Shown: one piece after another, positions 1 through 14,184 of the stretch
Numbering within the stretch: position 1 is the stretch's first letter
How the letters are laid out: each line of letters begins with the position of its first letter
Origin: Apostichopus japonicus
Taxonomy: Eukaryota > Echinodermata > Holothuroidea > Aspidochirotida > Stichopodidae
Direction of reading: 5' to 3'
NCBI RefSeq assembly: GCF_037975245.1
Contig: NC_092577.1
Span: forward strand, 29,380,398 to 29,444,397
Length of the DNA stretch: 64,000 bases
The notes under the pieces: model-generated
What the model saw: only the letters and a program-made list of their open reading frames with translations
Databases searched by the model: none
Told to the model about the DNA's origin: nothing
Program-made: the position numbers and the translations under genes

Positions 1-829
1 AGGTAAGTATGTAAGGTTCTGATGTCACAGGGAGATAAATTTAATGATCACTTGAAAACGGGAAGACTTCTAGTTTCATTGCAATTTTTTTTTTTTTGGG
101 GGGGGGGAAAGTTTGGTGGTATACACTGGTCAAGTCACAAGGCCAGGGGGTGGGGGGATGGGGGATAGGTAGGTGCTCCACGTATATACGTGGGAGTATT
201 GGTGATGACCCCTATGTTATATGGGTATAGAGTGGTGGTATGGCCCATAGCATATAGGAATGGCATATGAATGTCTCCACTGGTATGTTGGCACAGAGAA
301 GGGTTTGTTTAGTTCAAGTGATGTATCGGCCAATTCATTTGGAGGTCAGTAATACACCCCCCCCCCACCTTCTGCCTACCCTTCCCTCCCACCCAATTCA
401 TCCAAGTAATACCTTTGTCAAAGAGATATCATTACTGTACACAATTGCGCATTAGATTTCAGTCAATGATTCGTTGCTTTAGAGTGTGGTATTTGTGACC
501 AAAAGTGTTGGATGAAAAAAGTCATAATATTATGAGAAGAGGAACAGTTATTATTCTTGAAATGGATGAAGGAGGGAGATGAACCAAGAAATTTTATTTC
601 AGAAGTGGTACTACTAATTATGACTAGTTGCACCTGCAGCAAAAGGTCGGCCAATCTATGAATGCATTACCTGATTAAATTATGATGTCGTATGACACAT
701 TTTTTCCAAGGTATTTGAGATGTTCAGATAGCCTATGTAAGAAGTTTTCCTGCAAGCTTTAAATTCTGTCAAGTATAGATGATGTTTCTTATCCCTGTAA
801 AGCATCACAAGAACTGAAGCCAACCCGGT
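1..829. other. No gene seen; poly(T)/poly(G) and poly(C) tracts
   Basis: The window opens with AG|GTAAGT, which looks like the tail of an exon and its donor (positions 1-8), but with two bases visible nothing can be inferred. The rest is AT-rich with T, G and C homopolymer runs. Confidence 0.4.
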
Positions 830-1600
830 CATTGGGTGCATGAACTTCCCCTTTAATTCCTCCCAAGCCCCTTCATTCCCCCCCCCCCCCTCCCAACTCT
901 GAAACCTGCCAGCCACCAGACTATGTTCTTTTTTATTTAAGCCCTCCCTAGGTGCCAGTCGCTGGGTTATGTAACTCCCTTCATTTGGAGTCCTCCTAAG
1001 CTCTAAATTAGCAGTCACTGGGTTATGTTCCCTTGCCTTTAAATCGTCCCTAATTGTCATAAACCCTGCCAGATACTGTTTTTTATTTTTTGTTCCCCTT
1101 AAGTCCTCCCCAAACTCTGAACCCAGCCAAGCACCTGATTACATTCTTTCCCTTTAATTCCTCCCTAGATCTGAACCTTGCCAGATACTGGGGTATTTTC
1201 TTCCCCTTTTAAGTCCTCTACAAACTCCGAACCATGCCAGATTATATTCTTTCCTTGAAGTCCTCCCTAACTCTGAACTCTGGCAGATACTGGGATATTT
1301 TATTCCCCTTTTACAACCTCTCAACACTCTGAACCCTGCCAAGCACCGAATACATTCTTTCCCTTGAAGTCCTCCCTAGACCCTGCCAGATACTGGGGTA
1401 TCTTCTTCCCCTTTAAGTCCTCTACAAACTCAGAACCCTGCTAGATTACATTCTTTCCTTGAAGTCCTCCCTAGCTCTGAACCCTGCCAGAAACTGGGGT
1501 ATTTTCTCGCCTTTTACGTCCTCCCAAACGCTGAACCATGCCAGTCACCTGATTACGTTCACTTAGAGTCATCCCTAGCCAGTCACTGGGTCAAGTGAAG
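830..1600. repeat. Degenerate 60-75-bp minisatellite
   Basis: The segments GAACCCTGCCAGATACTGGG, TTCCCCTTTAAGTCCTC and TCCCTAGCTCTGAA recur in alternating order roughly every 60-75 bp. There are perhaps ten diverged copies. Confidence 0.75.
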
Positions 1601-4600
1601 TATGTGTTTTGATGATGTGACAAACATTTTTGATTGATATTCTGATGTCATCTCAGTTAATGATATATCCCCGAAGTTAATTAAATACTGATATCCATGG
1701 TAATCGCCATCATTGTATAAGTGCTAAATAATATAGAAAATTGCAGAAGGGAGAGTTTAATTGGAATTGGAACCAAATATTGATAACACCCTCAGAAATT
1801 ATGCAAATGATTATGATTGATTGCACTTCTAACACAGGTTAATTATTACTTTGAAAATAAAATGAAGTTTAAGAGTTTAATTATTCTTAATAAGTCCCAC
1901 AGAAATGAGTTAGGTATTGTTCTGCAGACACACAATTTTCCTGTGAGAAAACTTGCCTCCAAGGACGAAACACACATCTGTATCATTCTGGTATTGGAAC
2001 TTACGTGACCTATGTACCTTAGACTACTGAGCCTTTTGATTAGACAGACAAAGAATCGATTGTTATCAAGTTGATTACAAGTGGTTGGCCCTTGAAATCA
2101 CGCCACCGGTACGTAATTAATTGATATCAATTTCTAATATCTTAGCAGTTAATTATGCATACATATTGAGATGCTGAAAGTGCCCTAATTAATTCCAACT
2201 GCCTGGTCAAACAAAATTAACAGGTTGTTGGAGCAGCTGATCAGGTCGTTCGCCAATCTATGCTAGAATATGGTTGAAGGAGCAGAAATGGTTAAAAATT
2301 TGCAGTAAAACAGCAGCCAACTTCAAAGCGAGGGATCGCCTAGCCCTTATGTTAGTTGTGATACCGTACTCCTTAGTAAAGTTTGTTTACTGTGTAAACA
2401 CATCGCGCGAGTTTCCTTTGCGAGGTCAAAGGTGAAACGTACTGTAGTATACCGACCAGACAGCTCACCGGGAAACTACGTTTGCGATGTTTATGTACAC
2501 ACCTACAGTATAGTACCATTCTGCTTCGTGGATTCAATCGTAAGTTTGAAAGGTGTGCCGAAAAATACTGAAACACTTTAGAAGCTTTCCATAAGTGATA
2601 GCTTTATTTCGACTAACTTTTAAAAAGAAAGAGACTCTTGATCGCCTTTTATTAATTGTAAGTATTCTGTTTTATTCTTTATCAAGAGATGATGAGTTTT
2701 TAGACCCGAACTAGTCGCGATTGAATACGTGTACTATACGCCTTACGTGTGTTGCTAGGAAAGCCAGTTTGCAGACGACTTTATGCATTTGAACTATGTA
2801 CAGTATGTAGCGGACTGCTGTGATAGGGTAGTACTATCGTGTAGTGTTGTAACGTAAATATTCGATTTTGTGCCGAGTAACTAGAAAAATTAAGTACAAT
2901 TAAGGTTTTCGTGAGTGACAAATCATGCATCAATACTTCGGACCTTTCCTTCCATCTTTGATACAATTCAACTTTTCATTATTTGGACACTAGCCTAACT
3001 TACGCAACAGTGACCTAGTAAGTATTAATCAATAACTTGTAAGTTGAGGCCTAAGTTACGCCGAGGCCTATACTATAGTCTTGTAAAGTTTTAAAATGTT
3101 AGTGGCTATGCGCTAATTTAGGTCTAATACAAAGCAACACAACATAGCCAAACATGGCTGACTCAGTTCCACAGGTCCCCCATGTTGGAAAGTATCAATT
3201 CGTTTGTGAATCAGGAAAAATGTAGGCCTACATTCATTGGTGGCCAAGGCTGCCGTTGCCACACACACAAAGTAAAGAAAAGATGTTGCACTGGTCTTGG
3301 TAACATGTAGGGAAATTTAATGAAAATCTTGGTTCTTAGTAGGCCAAACCTAATGTTTAAATTAGGCTAAAAGGGAAAAACAACTGATAATAAGCTATAC
3401 TAAACCTACAGCTTGTTAAAACTTAAGTTAAACTTAAGGGATATATTTAGTCATGATCACTAATTAGCAAAATAGTTCCATTGTCTTAAATATTTGTTAA
3501 CTAGAAAGCTGTATTTTTTGTGTTTTAGGCTAACCTGGCTGGAATTAAACATGAATTTTAGGAACGTTAGTGAAGGATCTAAACTTAAGGCCTATTTGCA
3601 TTATGATAAATACATGTATATTTCATCCTGATTTGTTGAGATTTTTAAATAAAAGGTCACAATTTTTTTTTAAATGTTTATGGAATCCACCCAGTTACTA
3701 TGTACTTCATACTGCTTGATGTGAATATTAGCCTTGTGATATTACTGCCTACTTAAGGTAGGTTTACTTAGCCGTAGGATAACTTGAAAAATCTTATCTG
3801 GCCTTACTCATCCTCTTTAGAAGAGTCTTCATTGAAATCCTAACTAGGCTATGGCACTTGTCTCTTTTTTTAAGGTGCATTAAACAAAGAACTGTTGACT
3901 GACATAATTAGCACACAATATTTATATACAAGATGTATTGAAGCTTTCTTTGAAGTGAAATTGTGCAGGCATTTGACCAAGAACAGGACTTCTACTGAAT
4001 TGGCCCAGTAATCTTACTAGAGAAAAAAAAAGTTTGGGCTCCAGGAGTGCTAGTTCCCCAAAAAGATTGTGTCCTGTAAAAAAAGTTTGCATCCCTTATC
4101 AAACACCAGTTGTGTTTATTGTGTGACCTACTATCCTAGTGTACTTGTAAAAATGCGATAGTATCACTGCTTATACTGTGTGAATGTTCAGTACAATATA
4201 TAGAGCAGATAGCCCAGTGCCCTAGCTTCCCTGTTTAACAGGGGTGGCCCATTCCCCTCTTTGTGTCACCTCTGCCCTTTTAACTATTTTCACCACCCTC
4301 TTTCATCCGCCCTTGTACTTCCTACTTGCCAACTCTGTAGTAGCTCTATGCTTTGACCTTGCAGCATTCCAACTCCTTAAAAATCCCTTTGAAAAATCCA
4401 AACAGTTCACTACTGCATATTGCATGTACGTAGGCCTTTTCGAACTTGGGAATTTCAACTACACATGAGCAAATCCTCAAAACCTGACCCATGTTTGCAA
4501 ACAACCAGCTCCACGAAAAATTAGAGTAGGCCAATTTAAATAAACTTTTGAAGCAATGTCGTTTAAAAAAAAAATCAAACTTCAAATGCTACTTTTGACA

Positions 4601-6029
4601 ATGCATGAAGTACAGTAGTGTACACACCAAAGTTGCACCAAACACATTGACTGAAGTACGTGGTCAATGGGACCTCAAAATGAAAGAATGAAACTACTGC
4701 CGTATCAATGCAAATTTTACATGTTTAGTAACTCTCAATATGGAGAGCAAACATGCTTTGAGATGGAAAATCCTTTTCAGTATCAGAGATGTGAGCTTCC
4801 CACAAAATTCATAGATTGTCTCAACTCAAAAAAAGATTCATATATCACATGATAGTCTCAAACAATTCAAGCACATCTTCACCACTTAAGCACATGTTGT
4901 TGAAACCCACCTACAGTATTGTATGTGACAACAAGGCCTAACATGATATTTTTGTACCTATACCACAAACTTTGCTATATCTACATATGGGAAAGTATAG
5001 TACAAGGTACATTACAAGTAGCTGCATACTTTGTGTTCATTGAGCTCTACAGATCTACAAGAATGTCTGCAGACAATAGGTAAGGGGCTATTAGCCAATC
5101 AAATCCTCAAAATTTGGACAAGCATCATTGACTATTTTTAGCATGAAAATCTTGCAAATGGAAATTTTGTTAACCCTGTACCTTGCGGTTTATTGTTATG
5201 ATTTTAATGTTTTTAAAAAAATTCAATCATAGAAGGGTGGGAAGAATTTTTTTTTTTTTTCAAAAGAAGTTGTGGTTTTTTTGAAAAGAAGAAAGAAAGA
5301 TATGTATTTACTTGGGGTTGTTCTCTAACAAACAAGGTTGCATCGTCCGCCGGGACACAAGCAATGTGAAGATTTTGCGTCCTTGGCTAAAACATAGCGT
5401 CCCGAACGCAGAATCCTGCTTTCGTAACAATGCTGTTGGCCATACCCAAACTTTCCCTCACCCTTTCACCTATCGAATTGTGTTGTACTGTAGGTAATCA
5501 GAACCAGGCATGTAGTAGAACCCTTGGGTTGAGTTTAATTAAGCTATATCCACTTTCACAACCTCATCATAAAGTATTTCATTTCCAAAGCCTAGTAACC
5601 TGTGCAGGTATGTTTGTCCTATAAGGAAAAAGTATTAGAAACTGTAACTTCTAAACAACAGAAATAGAAAAGTCTGACTATTCTGTGCCATTATTAATCA
5701 AGTAGCAACTTAATACAGTTAAAGAAAAGACTGCTGACAAAGCTCTTTAATGCAACCCAGGATATTTCAGATGTTTATTGCTTATATCCCCACTGTAAAT
5801 GGCAATGGCATGAGATTAATTCATATCTACCGGTTTGATGTTTGGTTTCAGGACATTTTGAAATCACTGATCTTTATACAGGACACTACAATATTTTATT
5901 GAATATTCAGGAACATTGCAATGTTTTATTGAATATTCAGGGGGCCTTTTTGTTAACTTCTTTTTTAATCGGAGATAAAAGTGTAGTTGACATAAAATCT
6001 TGTCAAAGTATGCAGCAGATGGCAGCATT
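1601..6029. other. No gene recognised
   Basis: AT-rich sequence without exon-like frames. The part at 2340-2560 is slightly richer in CpG but shows no start codon followed by a clear donor. Confidence 0.5.
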
Positions 6030-6120
6030 GAGCATCTATAATAATAATAATAATTAGTAATAATTAACAGTTCTTATATAGCGCAACTTACAATAAAGTC
6101 TCGCCGCGCTGTACTTAACC
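6030..6120 (-). mobile_element. Possible SINE tail fragment
   Basis: An (ATT)n tail is next to GCGCTATATAAG-type sequence on the minus strand. It resembles tail regions of marine-animal SINEs, but no head or polymerase III boxes were seen. Confidence 0.35.
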
Positions 6121-6957
6121 CTATTAAGTTAATCATTTATTAAGTTAATAAAGATAAGTTGGTCAGTTACATTATCAATGAAAAGTTAAAATAACTTATT
6201 GACTTGATCTTCATACTTTATTTCATTTCATTTGATTTCATACCAAATCCCCATAGTGATGTCATTTGCAATTTTCATTAGTCAAACAATGAATTGAAAG
6301 TGTAAAAGATTTTGACACTTGCCTAAAGTACAGTATTCTCTCCTTTGTTTTGTGATGAAAATTACAGTCAGTACTATGAAAAGGAAATAGTGTACTGTAG
6401 GAAATGTTTCATTGTAAGTATTTTTGGCTTCAAATAATCCATAGAACATAACCATAATTTATTTCTACAATCGGTAAGGCTGCATGGTTAACTGGTCTTG
6501 TAATAAAAAGATGAGCATTTTATTTTTCCTTCATTCAAAACTGTGCAGACTTTACACTCAAAATAATTCTGGCTATTCGTATGCACATTGAAAAGAAAAC
6601 AAGTTTTATTGCATTTCAAATTCTGAATTTCCACAGTATCTCTGGTAACATGTGCCATTAGATGCATAAAAGTGAACCTACATCTATTGTATTGTATTAA
6701 CCTGATGTATGTAGACCTGCCTACAATACTCTGATAGGATGTGTGCCTTGGATTTGTGTTATAGTAAGGGCATATGTTGGCATTTCTCGGATGATTTCTC
6801 TATAAATGTGTAGGCTACAGGGCAAATTAGTAAGGTTTTTACTGGTTGTCCCCTCTGACAAACTGGCCTTAAAGTACCGTTGGTTGTCCAAACAGTGATG
6901 ATGGTTGTCCCCCAAAAATCGCTGCAAAATAGTAAAGACCATTATGTACACTGTAAG

Positions 6958-8533
6958 CAGGGCTCGAAAAACACGGGGGCGGAGTGCGATTTCGCCCCCG
7001 AAAGTTCCAAAGAGCCTGCAAAATTGTATTGACGAGGGCGGGAAAAAAAATGAAAAACTGAAGAAAATCGCCCCTGTAAATTCCCACCAAAAGTCAGATG
7101 AGCAACATCCCAAAATTATTCTCATGAAATAGTCTCCCTAGCCACTTTTTGGTCCAAAATATCAGCATCAGAGCGATTTTCATTGTTTCATTACCGTATT
7201 TTCAAGTCACGCAAGTATTTTAATTCAAGCAACAAAATATCACGATCGTTACTACGTACATACACAGCAGTGCAATGAAGACAAACTTTCGTGGATTAAA
7301 TACCGTACACAGCTTACCGATGATAAACACCACGGCACTGAACTCCGGTAACGTTCAGTGGGAAACACGTGTTTCCAGAGTGGCCGAATGGCGATAACGA
7401 GCTGCTGCCAAATATTCAGCCAGACATCACAATTCAAAGTTGTCAATCGTTCGTTGATGGCCCTGTAAACAAACTTAGGCCTAGGCCTACTTACACTGTA
7501 CACACGTGTATTATGGAGTATAATCTTTCGCCGTGATTACAGAGGAAGGGGGTAAAATCGTGGGATTCTTTCAGCCATCGTTTCCGACTGGAGAGGACTG
7601 GCGAGGGTGAAACAAAAATCGGAATGAAAATACTTGTAAATAAATGTGTAGGCTAGGCCTAACCCAATTAAAGTTGCTTTGCTCTGAATAAAATGTTGCA
7701 TTACCGGTAGCTTGACACATGATTCTTAGCATGGGCAAATTCAGAGTCTTACGTTTGGCCTGTGACCAAAATTTGTTCATTTTGATTTTTGTAAGACTAA
7801 TAGCCTAAGCTACGACATTGGTGCCATTATTCGCTAGCCTAACAAAATGTAGCATAGGCAAATTCACAGCCTAGCCTATACACATTTTTCAAATTAATGA
7901 AACTTACCCAATGTATTAATTATATATTTTTAAATTTTTTGTTGGTGTTGTAATTTGCTAGCCTAGCACATTGTAGCATAGGCAAAATCACAACCTAGCC
8001 TATACGCATTTTTCAAATTATCGAAAGTGTTTTTATTATATAATTTTTTATCTTTTTGGTGTTGTAATTTGCTAGCCTAACACACTGTAGCATAGGCAAA
8101 TTCAGAGCCTAGTCTCAACTTTTTTCAAGATAGGCTATTGAAATGTTTCCAAATAGCCCATTTGATGTTCTTCTGAAAATAATGCATATTGTACTCCAAC
8201 AGATACATGGAAGAGCCAGTCAAAGATAAAAGAACCTATCATGAAGCAGTCATGAAGTGACATCTTATTAACTTGAGCATGTCATATACTATTAGTATTG
8301 TTTTTTTCTTATGCTTAAAACAAGCATGGATACACTATGCATGCATATTTATGACATAATATATCATAATACCCTCGACAGACAATCATGTCATTAGCAA
8401 TAGTTAGAGAGTGATTAGTAACCAATATAAAATGGCACCCGAAATTCATAAAGTAGCACTCGAAATATAATTTACGGGGGCTTTTTGTTTGTAGGGAATA
8501 GCACCCGAAATTGAAAAAGTAATTCGACCCCTG
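6958..8533. mobile_element. Non-autonomous hAT-type DNA transposon, 1.58 kb
   Basis: The left end CAGGGCTCGAA and right end TTCGACCCCTG are 11-bp inverted repeats with one mismatch. They are flanked by identical 8-bp duplications ACTGTAAG (6950-6957 and 8534-8541). It contains no long reading frame of its own. The interior holds a three-copy array at 7833-8115, and both ends share CACCCGAAATT-like subterminal segments. Confidence 0.88.
7833..8115. repeat. Three-copy tandem repeat (114-124 bp) inside hAT element
   Basis: Units beginning GCTAGCCTA at 7833, 7957 and 8071 each contain the sequence GTAGCATAGGCAAA. They diverge moderately and have AT-rich spacers. Confidence 0.8.
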
Positions 8534-8541
8534 ACTGTAAG

Positions 8542-11500
8542 AGAGATGTGTGTAGGTTTGGTTCACAATAGAACACCAACTTTTAGGGTGATACCAATTA
8601 ATCGTTTAACTGTTTGGAGATATTTAGTTACACTGCCATTTGAATTTGACTTAAACCACTTGACTTCCATCAAACATCCTACAAAACTGATTTTGTCGTT
8701 TCGGATTTGATATTGGTCATCTCGTACGACCATTAAAAGTTTACCCTTGGCTAGTCCATATGCAGTTATTTACAGTAGTCGTTGTAATTTTTAAACAGTA
8801 AATTTACATGTTCAATTCTGACACTATTGACATATTCTGAAAGCTGTGTTGACTTTGATACTGTACAGTATTTAATGCTCATTAAACTCCTTGATGTTAC
8901 AGCTCAGTGACCTCAGGATATTAAACTGTACAATCTCAGCAACTATATGTAAAATACACCTTAATTTGTTCTGCTTCAGTCAGCTTATAAACAATGGAAT
9001 TCCAAATACTTTAGTCTTGAGTACCAAGTACACACTATCCTTTCTGCATAATATGACAAATTGTATACTTGGAAGCTTATTGAATAGATTGTTATTATTA
9101 ATTCAAAACCCTCAGCAACAATGTAAACGTTCAAAAATTGTGTGAATTCTCACGTTTGAATTCGCAGAATTTATGAGTGTATGGACCTCTTTTCTTGCAC
9201 TGATTGTAAAGAGGGTGTGATTGCAGGGGAAAGTTTATCCAGCATCGCATCACAAAATGCTATACAAAATAGCCAATTTGCTAGACTTGTACGCATGTGT
9301 AAAGATGTATGTATAAATGTACAGTACAGCAGTTTTTGAACATAGAAATCATGTAGTATTTTATAAGAGACAGAAGTTCATAGCCTTGAAATCTACTGTG
9401 CAAGAACAAAACATATTCAATAAATTAGCCTATGCAATGGATACTGAAGTTGAATTTCACCGGGTAATTTGAAATAGGAACTTCAAATCACATGACAGTG
9501 ATAGTTGGCCTGCATTTCCTGGATTTCTTTCTGAATTTGTCCCCTTCGTTACAACTGTATAGATCTCAAGTATTAAAGGCAACCTTACATGCATATTCAG
9601 TTGCAATACGTTTACTAGTGTCGGAAGACACGGAACCATTTCCTTTTGTTTAAAGGATTGACGGCACAAAATAAATTGTGGAATGTTGTAGGCCGTTGAA
9701 AGCTACTGCTATCATTCCAGATAGGACTTCTATAACACTTGCCAATATTTTGTTTGCAAATTGACCCTTTAAATGGTTTATCATGAAAAGTGATTAGGCT
9801 ATATATTGTATAATCCTAAGACCATTAGGTCAATTCCACAGATGCAACACAAAAATTAAATGGGCAAACGAAATTGTTATCACAGTATGGCTTAGATAAC
9901 GTGTTTACGAGGGCGTTACAGATTTGTCAAGGACAAATGGTGTTGAAAGTCATCCTAGAGGGGGGGGGTTGGTGGGGTTGTGTTTACCAGCACTCCAAAT
10001 TTTCAATTTTCTTGCATTATAACTTATCAGGACTAAAATTCTGCCGAAGTCATCCTTTGTCAAAAGCAATTGCCACTTTTCATCTAGTAGGACTTCCTAG
10101 ATAAATGATTATATTATGCATGGTAAAGCTTTCATCTTCACAAGCAGGAAACTTTATAGGTTTTGTAGAAATTGAAACTAAGGAATAACCAGTTTTGTTA
10201 TTTGCCATCTATGTTACACATTTGATGATGTCAATATTTTTTTTATTATATCTCTGTACTTAATCATGATGTATTGGCTGTCAAATAATATGAAAGTGAG
10301 AGCAAAGAACTACTTGAGAGAAAAAAATTGCAGTATAATTTTATCTATTTGTTTAGTGCTTTCAAACTGTATTATGAACCACTTTGTTTCTTCTGCGGGT
10401 GAAATCCCTAAACATGCGTCGAATATTGATCAAAATCACAACTTTTTAACATTCCCTGACAAAAGTCCTCTTGCCATAGCTGAAATTTGATAGCAGTATT
10501 GATGGAACCCCTCAAATTCCCTGTATCTCATTGTGCCTGGTTTAGCAGCCTGCCAGTGGGCAGATCTGCTGTACATAACTGTGGAGTGCGTACCTGGGTA
10601 AAGTGGAAGAATATACATGTGCTATCATGCAGTGATTTCAGTCCAGGAGCTGCTCATTATTGATAAAATAGCAAGCAACTACAAGTTTCAACTACATTCA
10701 GCTCTTTATGGCCATTTGAGAGGTTGTTGTAAACAGACTTTTATGCTGAGGTTTTGCTTAAAGTAACCTAGCTTTATTTCATTAATAAACTGACATGTAC
10801 CGTATCTCACCTGAGCCCATCATGCTTGTCCACGGTGTCCACCCCCTCATTAGTTTATTGTTCTGTGTGTATGGTAATGTCTTTTTTTTGCCAACAAGTT
10901 TATGTGCAAATAATTTAACTTAACTGTATAAATTATTTAATTGGTTAATAATTTTAATAGCTTAGGACCCAGTGCTTTAATATGTACAGTATTTATAAGT
11001 TTGATGATCCATTTGGTGTGAAAGCGTTGCAGAACTTGGCTAAGTATACTGTACATAGCTGAATGATAGATGTTAAGAAAGTTGCCCATTCAATTTAAAA
11101 GTAATTTTAATTTGATAAATTTTAATTAAAAAAAAAAATTAAACTTAAATGAAATTCAAACTTATTTTTTATTTAAATAAAAAAATTAAAAATTAAAGTA
11201 AGAATTTAAAAAGAAAGTGTTGTGATTTTACTGTAATGATAAAATAGTGTCATGACCCATAGAGGATTAGAGGTTTGAGAATTCAACTCCCAAAAGATGT
11301 AGTGTCATTGAATCCTAGAAGATATAACACTCTCATTGTATGATAGGTGCAATATTTCTTTTATTTGCAATACTCATTTCGGAAGTAGGTACCTTTTTTC
11401 CGCCTCTCCTCTCCTTCCCATCGCCCCTTGATCTACTCAAAGTCTTAATCCTACTGATTTGTAAGGGATCTAGACACTTCCATTCTTTTCTGTTCGGTTA

Positions 11501-14093
11501 TATTTGTGCTTGAAACCCATGTCACATGTACTAATAATCAGCTGTCTGGTAATTACAAAGCCTATCCTTTATCCTTTACAAAGTCATCATTTAATAAATC
11601 CCTACAGTACCAGTTCATCTGTGATTAAATGTTAAACAATATCTTTCAAGTTAAATTGTCTGTCTATGAACCATATTACAGAAGAAAAAAAAAAGTAATT
11701 AGCATTAGCAATAATCAGCTGCCCCAATGCTTTACATCCCTACCCTAACCCTTTCTGAACCCCCACCCCTTCCTCTATCAGTTTATGACATTCTGTTCAT
11801 CATTTAACTGATCTGGAGTTAAGTAATGCAAGTGAATTTGTTCAATACCACATGTTCTACATGTCTATATTATATACTGTACTGTAAACATAATAATAAA
11901 CTGTCTGGTATAGTACTTTCACTCCAGTAATTGATTTACACAGTTTGTAAACTACATGTATGCATTCAACTACTGCTGGTGGTACAGTACTCCCTCACTA
12001 ACACTACGGTGATATTACTGAAATGCAAGTCACTGAAACTTGGTTCTGTAATTAAATCACTCTGCTTGAGATACATTACCAGTAGAAAGAAGGTGGCCCA
12101 ATATCATCAGCTTTCACAAGAAAGTAAAAAAACCTATGCAATAGTACAGTTATGTTGGTAAAAGGTCATCAAACTTTCCAGGCTAATTCAGCTTGGGAGA
12201 GAGAGAGTTTCATGTGTGTGAGTGAGTGAGTGTTTTGAAGGTTTTGAGGTAGTGTGTTCTTATGCAAAACTTGTGTGAATTTTCACATCTCGGTTGGATT
12301 GTAAGCAGTGTTAGTGATGGCCACTTTTTGTCAGCGTTCAAAAGGAAGATTTAAGAGTTATTGTATACATGGCTGGCTTTGATACCACTGTGTGTGAGAC
12401 ATGGTTGGTATAGACTACAGTCTATAAAAAAAAATCATAAAAAAAAAATTGAGGATATTTGTAAAAACAATTGCACCCTTGGATTGTGAACAGTAGTGTT
12501 TTCCTTAGGATTGTCTTTAGGATTGTACTTTGTCAAAACTTTTATACCCAATGATTGCTTTTTGTTTAACAACAAAAAATTGCATTCTAGGATTGTATTT
12601 TATTGCACGAATTTGTGTCAGGATTGTTTGGAAAACAGCGGTTTCTTTGGGTTGTAGTTTGGTCAGATCCTTTGGATCATATCTTGTACTATAGTGTTGT
12701 ATTTTTTTTTTTAAAAGAGTGGATGGTTGGAAAAGTGCATGCATTGAGTAGAGACAGGTAAGCTTAAATACTCAACCCCAAATCAGTTTGGGACTGTTTA
12801 AACTTATCAAACTAGTCAACAGAATATGTTTGAGAATTGTTTTCTTAAATAATGTATTCATTCATAGTACTAACATTTATAATTAGTACTGCATGTTCCA
12901 CGTAGAATCCACACTGTATATTTGTACGGCAAGGTTTTACAGTCATTAGATAATGTAGATCTTAACGATATTGCGACTTTACAAAGTATATACACTTTAC
13001 ACACTACATTTAGTGTGCAATTGTTCGTAGGACAGGTAGCATATATACATGTGTAGTCCATGTTTGTTAGCCCAGATGGTATGCTTGGATCATCACAAAT
13101 GCTTCACAAGTTTGAGGTACCATACAGTCATTTGGGTCCTTGCCAAAAAGTACACCCTTACCATAATAGAAAGTGATGTGACCTGCTTGGAATTTGTAGT
13201 CACATGCTTGGTTCACTATACAATTAAATTTGGGCTACAGAAAGGTTTGTCAACATTGAACAGTTTTGAAAGAAAGGTAGCAGGAAATGACTAATAAAAG
13301 CCTTAGAAGAAAACAATCCCATAAAAAGTCCATCAGGCCAGGTTCAGTTTAAAACTGATAGCATGCATGAGCAACAATCAACATGAACTTTGTTTAAAAC
13401 AAGGTCAATTTCATGAAAAGGAACTCTTTTACTGAAGTAAAACTCTAGCTAAAATTAAGTAGCGACTGGTATTTTCTGTAGGCAATGATCATATGAAGAA
13501 AGTGCTATAAATCAAATATTGAATCTAACAGATAGGATGGAAAAGCTTTATACATATAAAAGGAATGAAGGTTTAAACTTGACAAACTTAAGCCAATGTT
13601 TATGCCGTGGATCTGAATAAGAATAGTTGGACATTGGTAAAGCGACACCATCATGGCTTGAGAACCTGAAAATGTTTGATTGTATGTGTTAATAAGTATA
13701 CTACCTGCCTAATATTTACAATATTTACAAAAGTCTCCAATATTAACTGTGTAACTCTAAAGCTATCCATTCTAATGCAGATAAAGTTTGTAAATAAAGT
13801 CTCATAATAAATGTTTCCATTATCTAAACTGAAAATTTTGTCAAGGAATGGTCAGAATATGTAAATTTTAATGACTAAGCAAGCTATTTTCATTGATTTC
13901 CAATAATCATCTGTTTTAAGGCTGTTGCTAGAGATCTGAAGGGTCTTTTCTTAATCCAGCTTGCTTCCTCATGACACAGTTTGTATTAAACTAAAGGCTC
14001 CACCCACTGCTTGTACAGTATTTAACCTCACTCAGTTGTACAGAATTCATAAACTAGACAGGATACCACAAGATGTTATTTCCTTTTATTTAT

Positions 14094-14184
<91 letters not shown>

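Noticed and set aside
3153..3233. Short ATG frame (MADSVPQVPHVGKYQF)
   Set aside because: Stops after 26 codons; no donor consensus or promoter support.
12702..12760. Possible small exon bounded by TTTAAAAG and ACAG|GTAAGC
   Set aside because: Its only open frame ends at phase 2, while the first recognised ORP exon requires phase 0.
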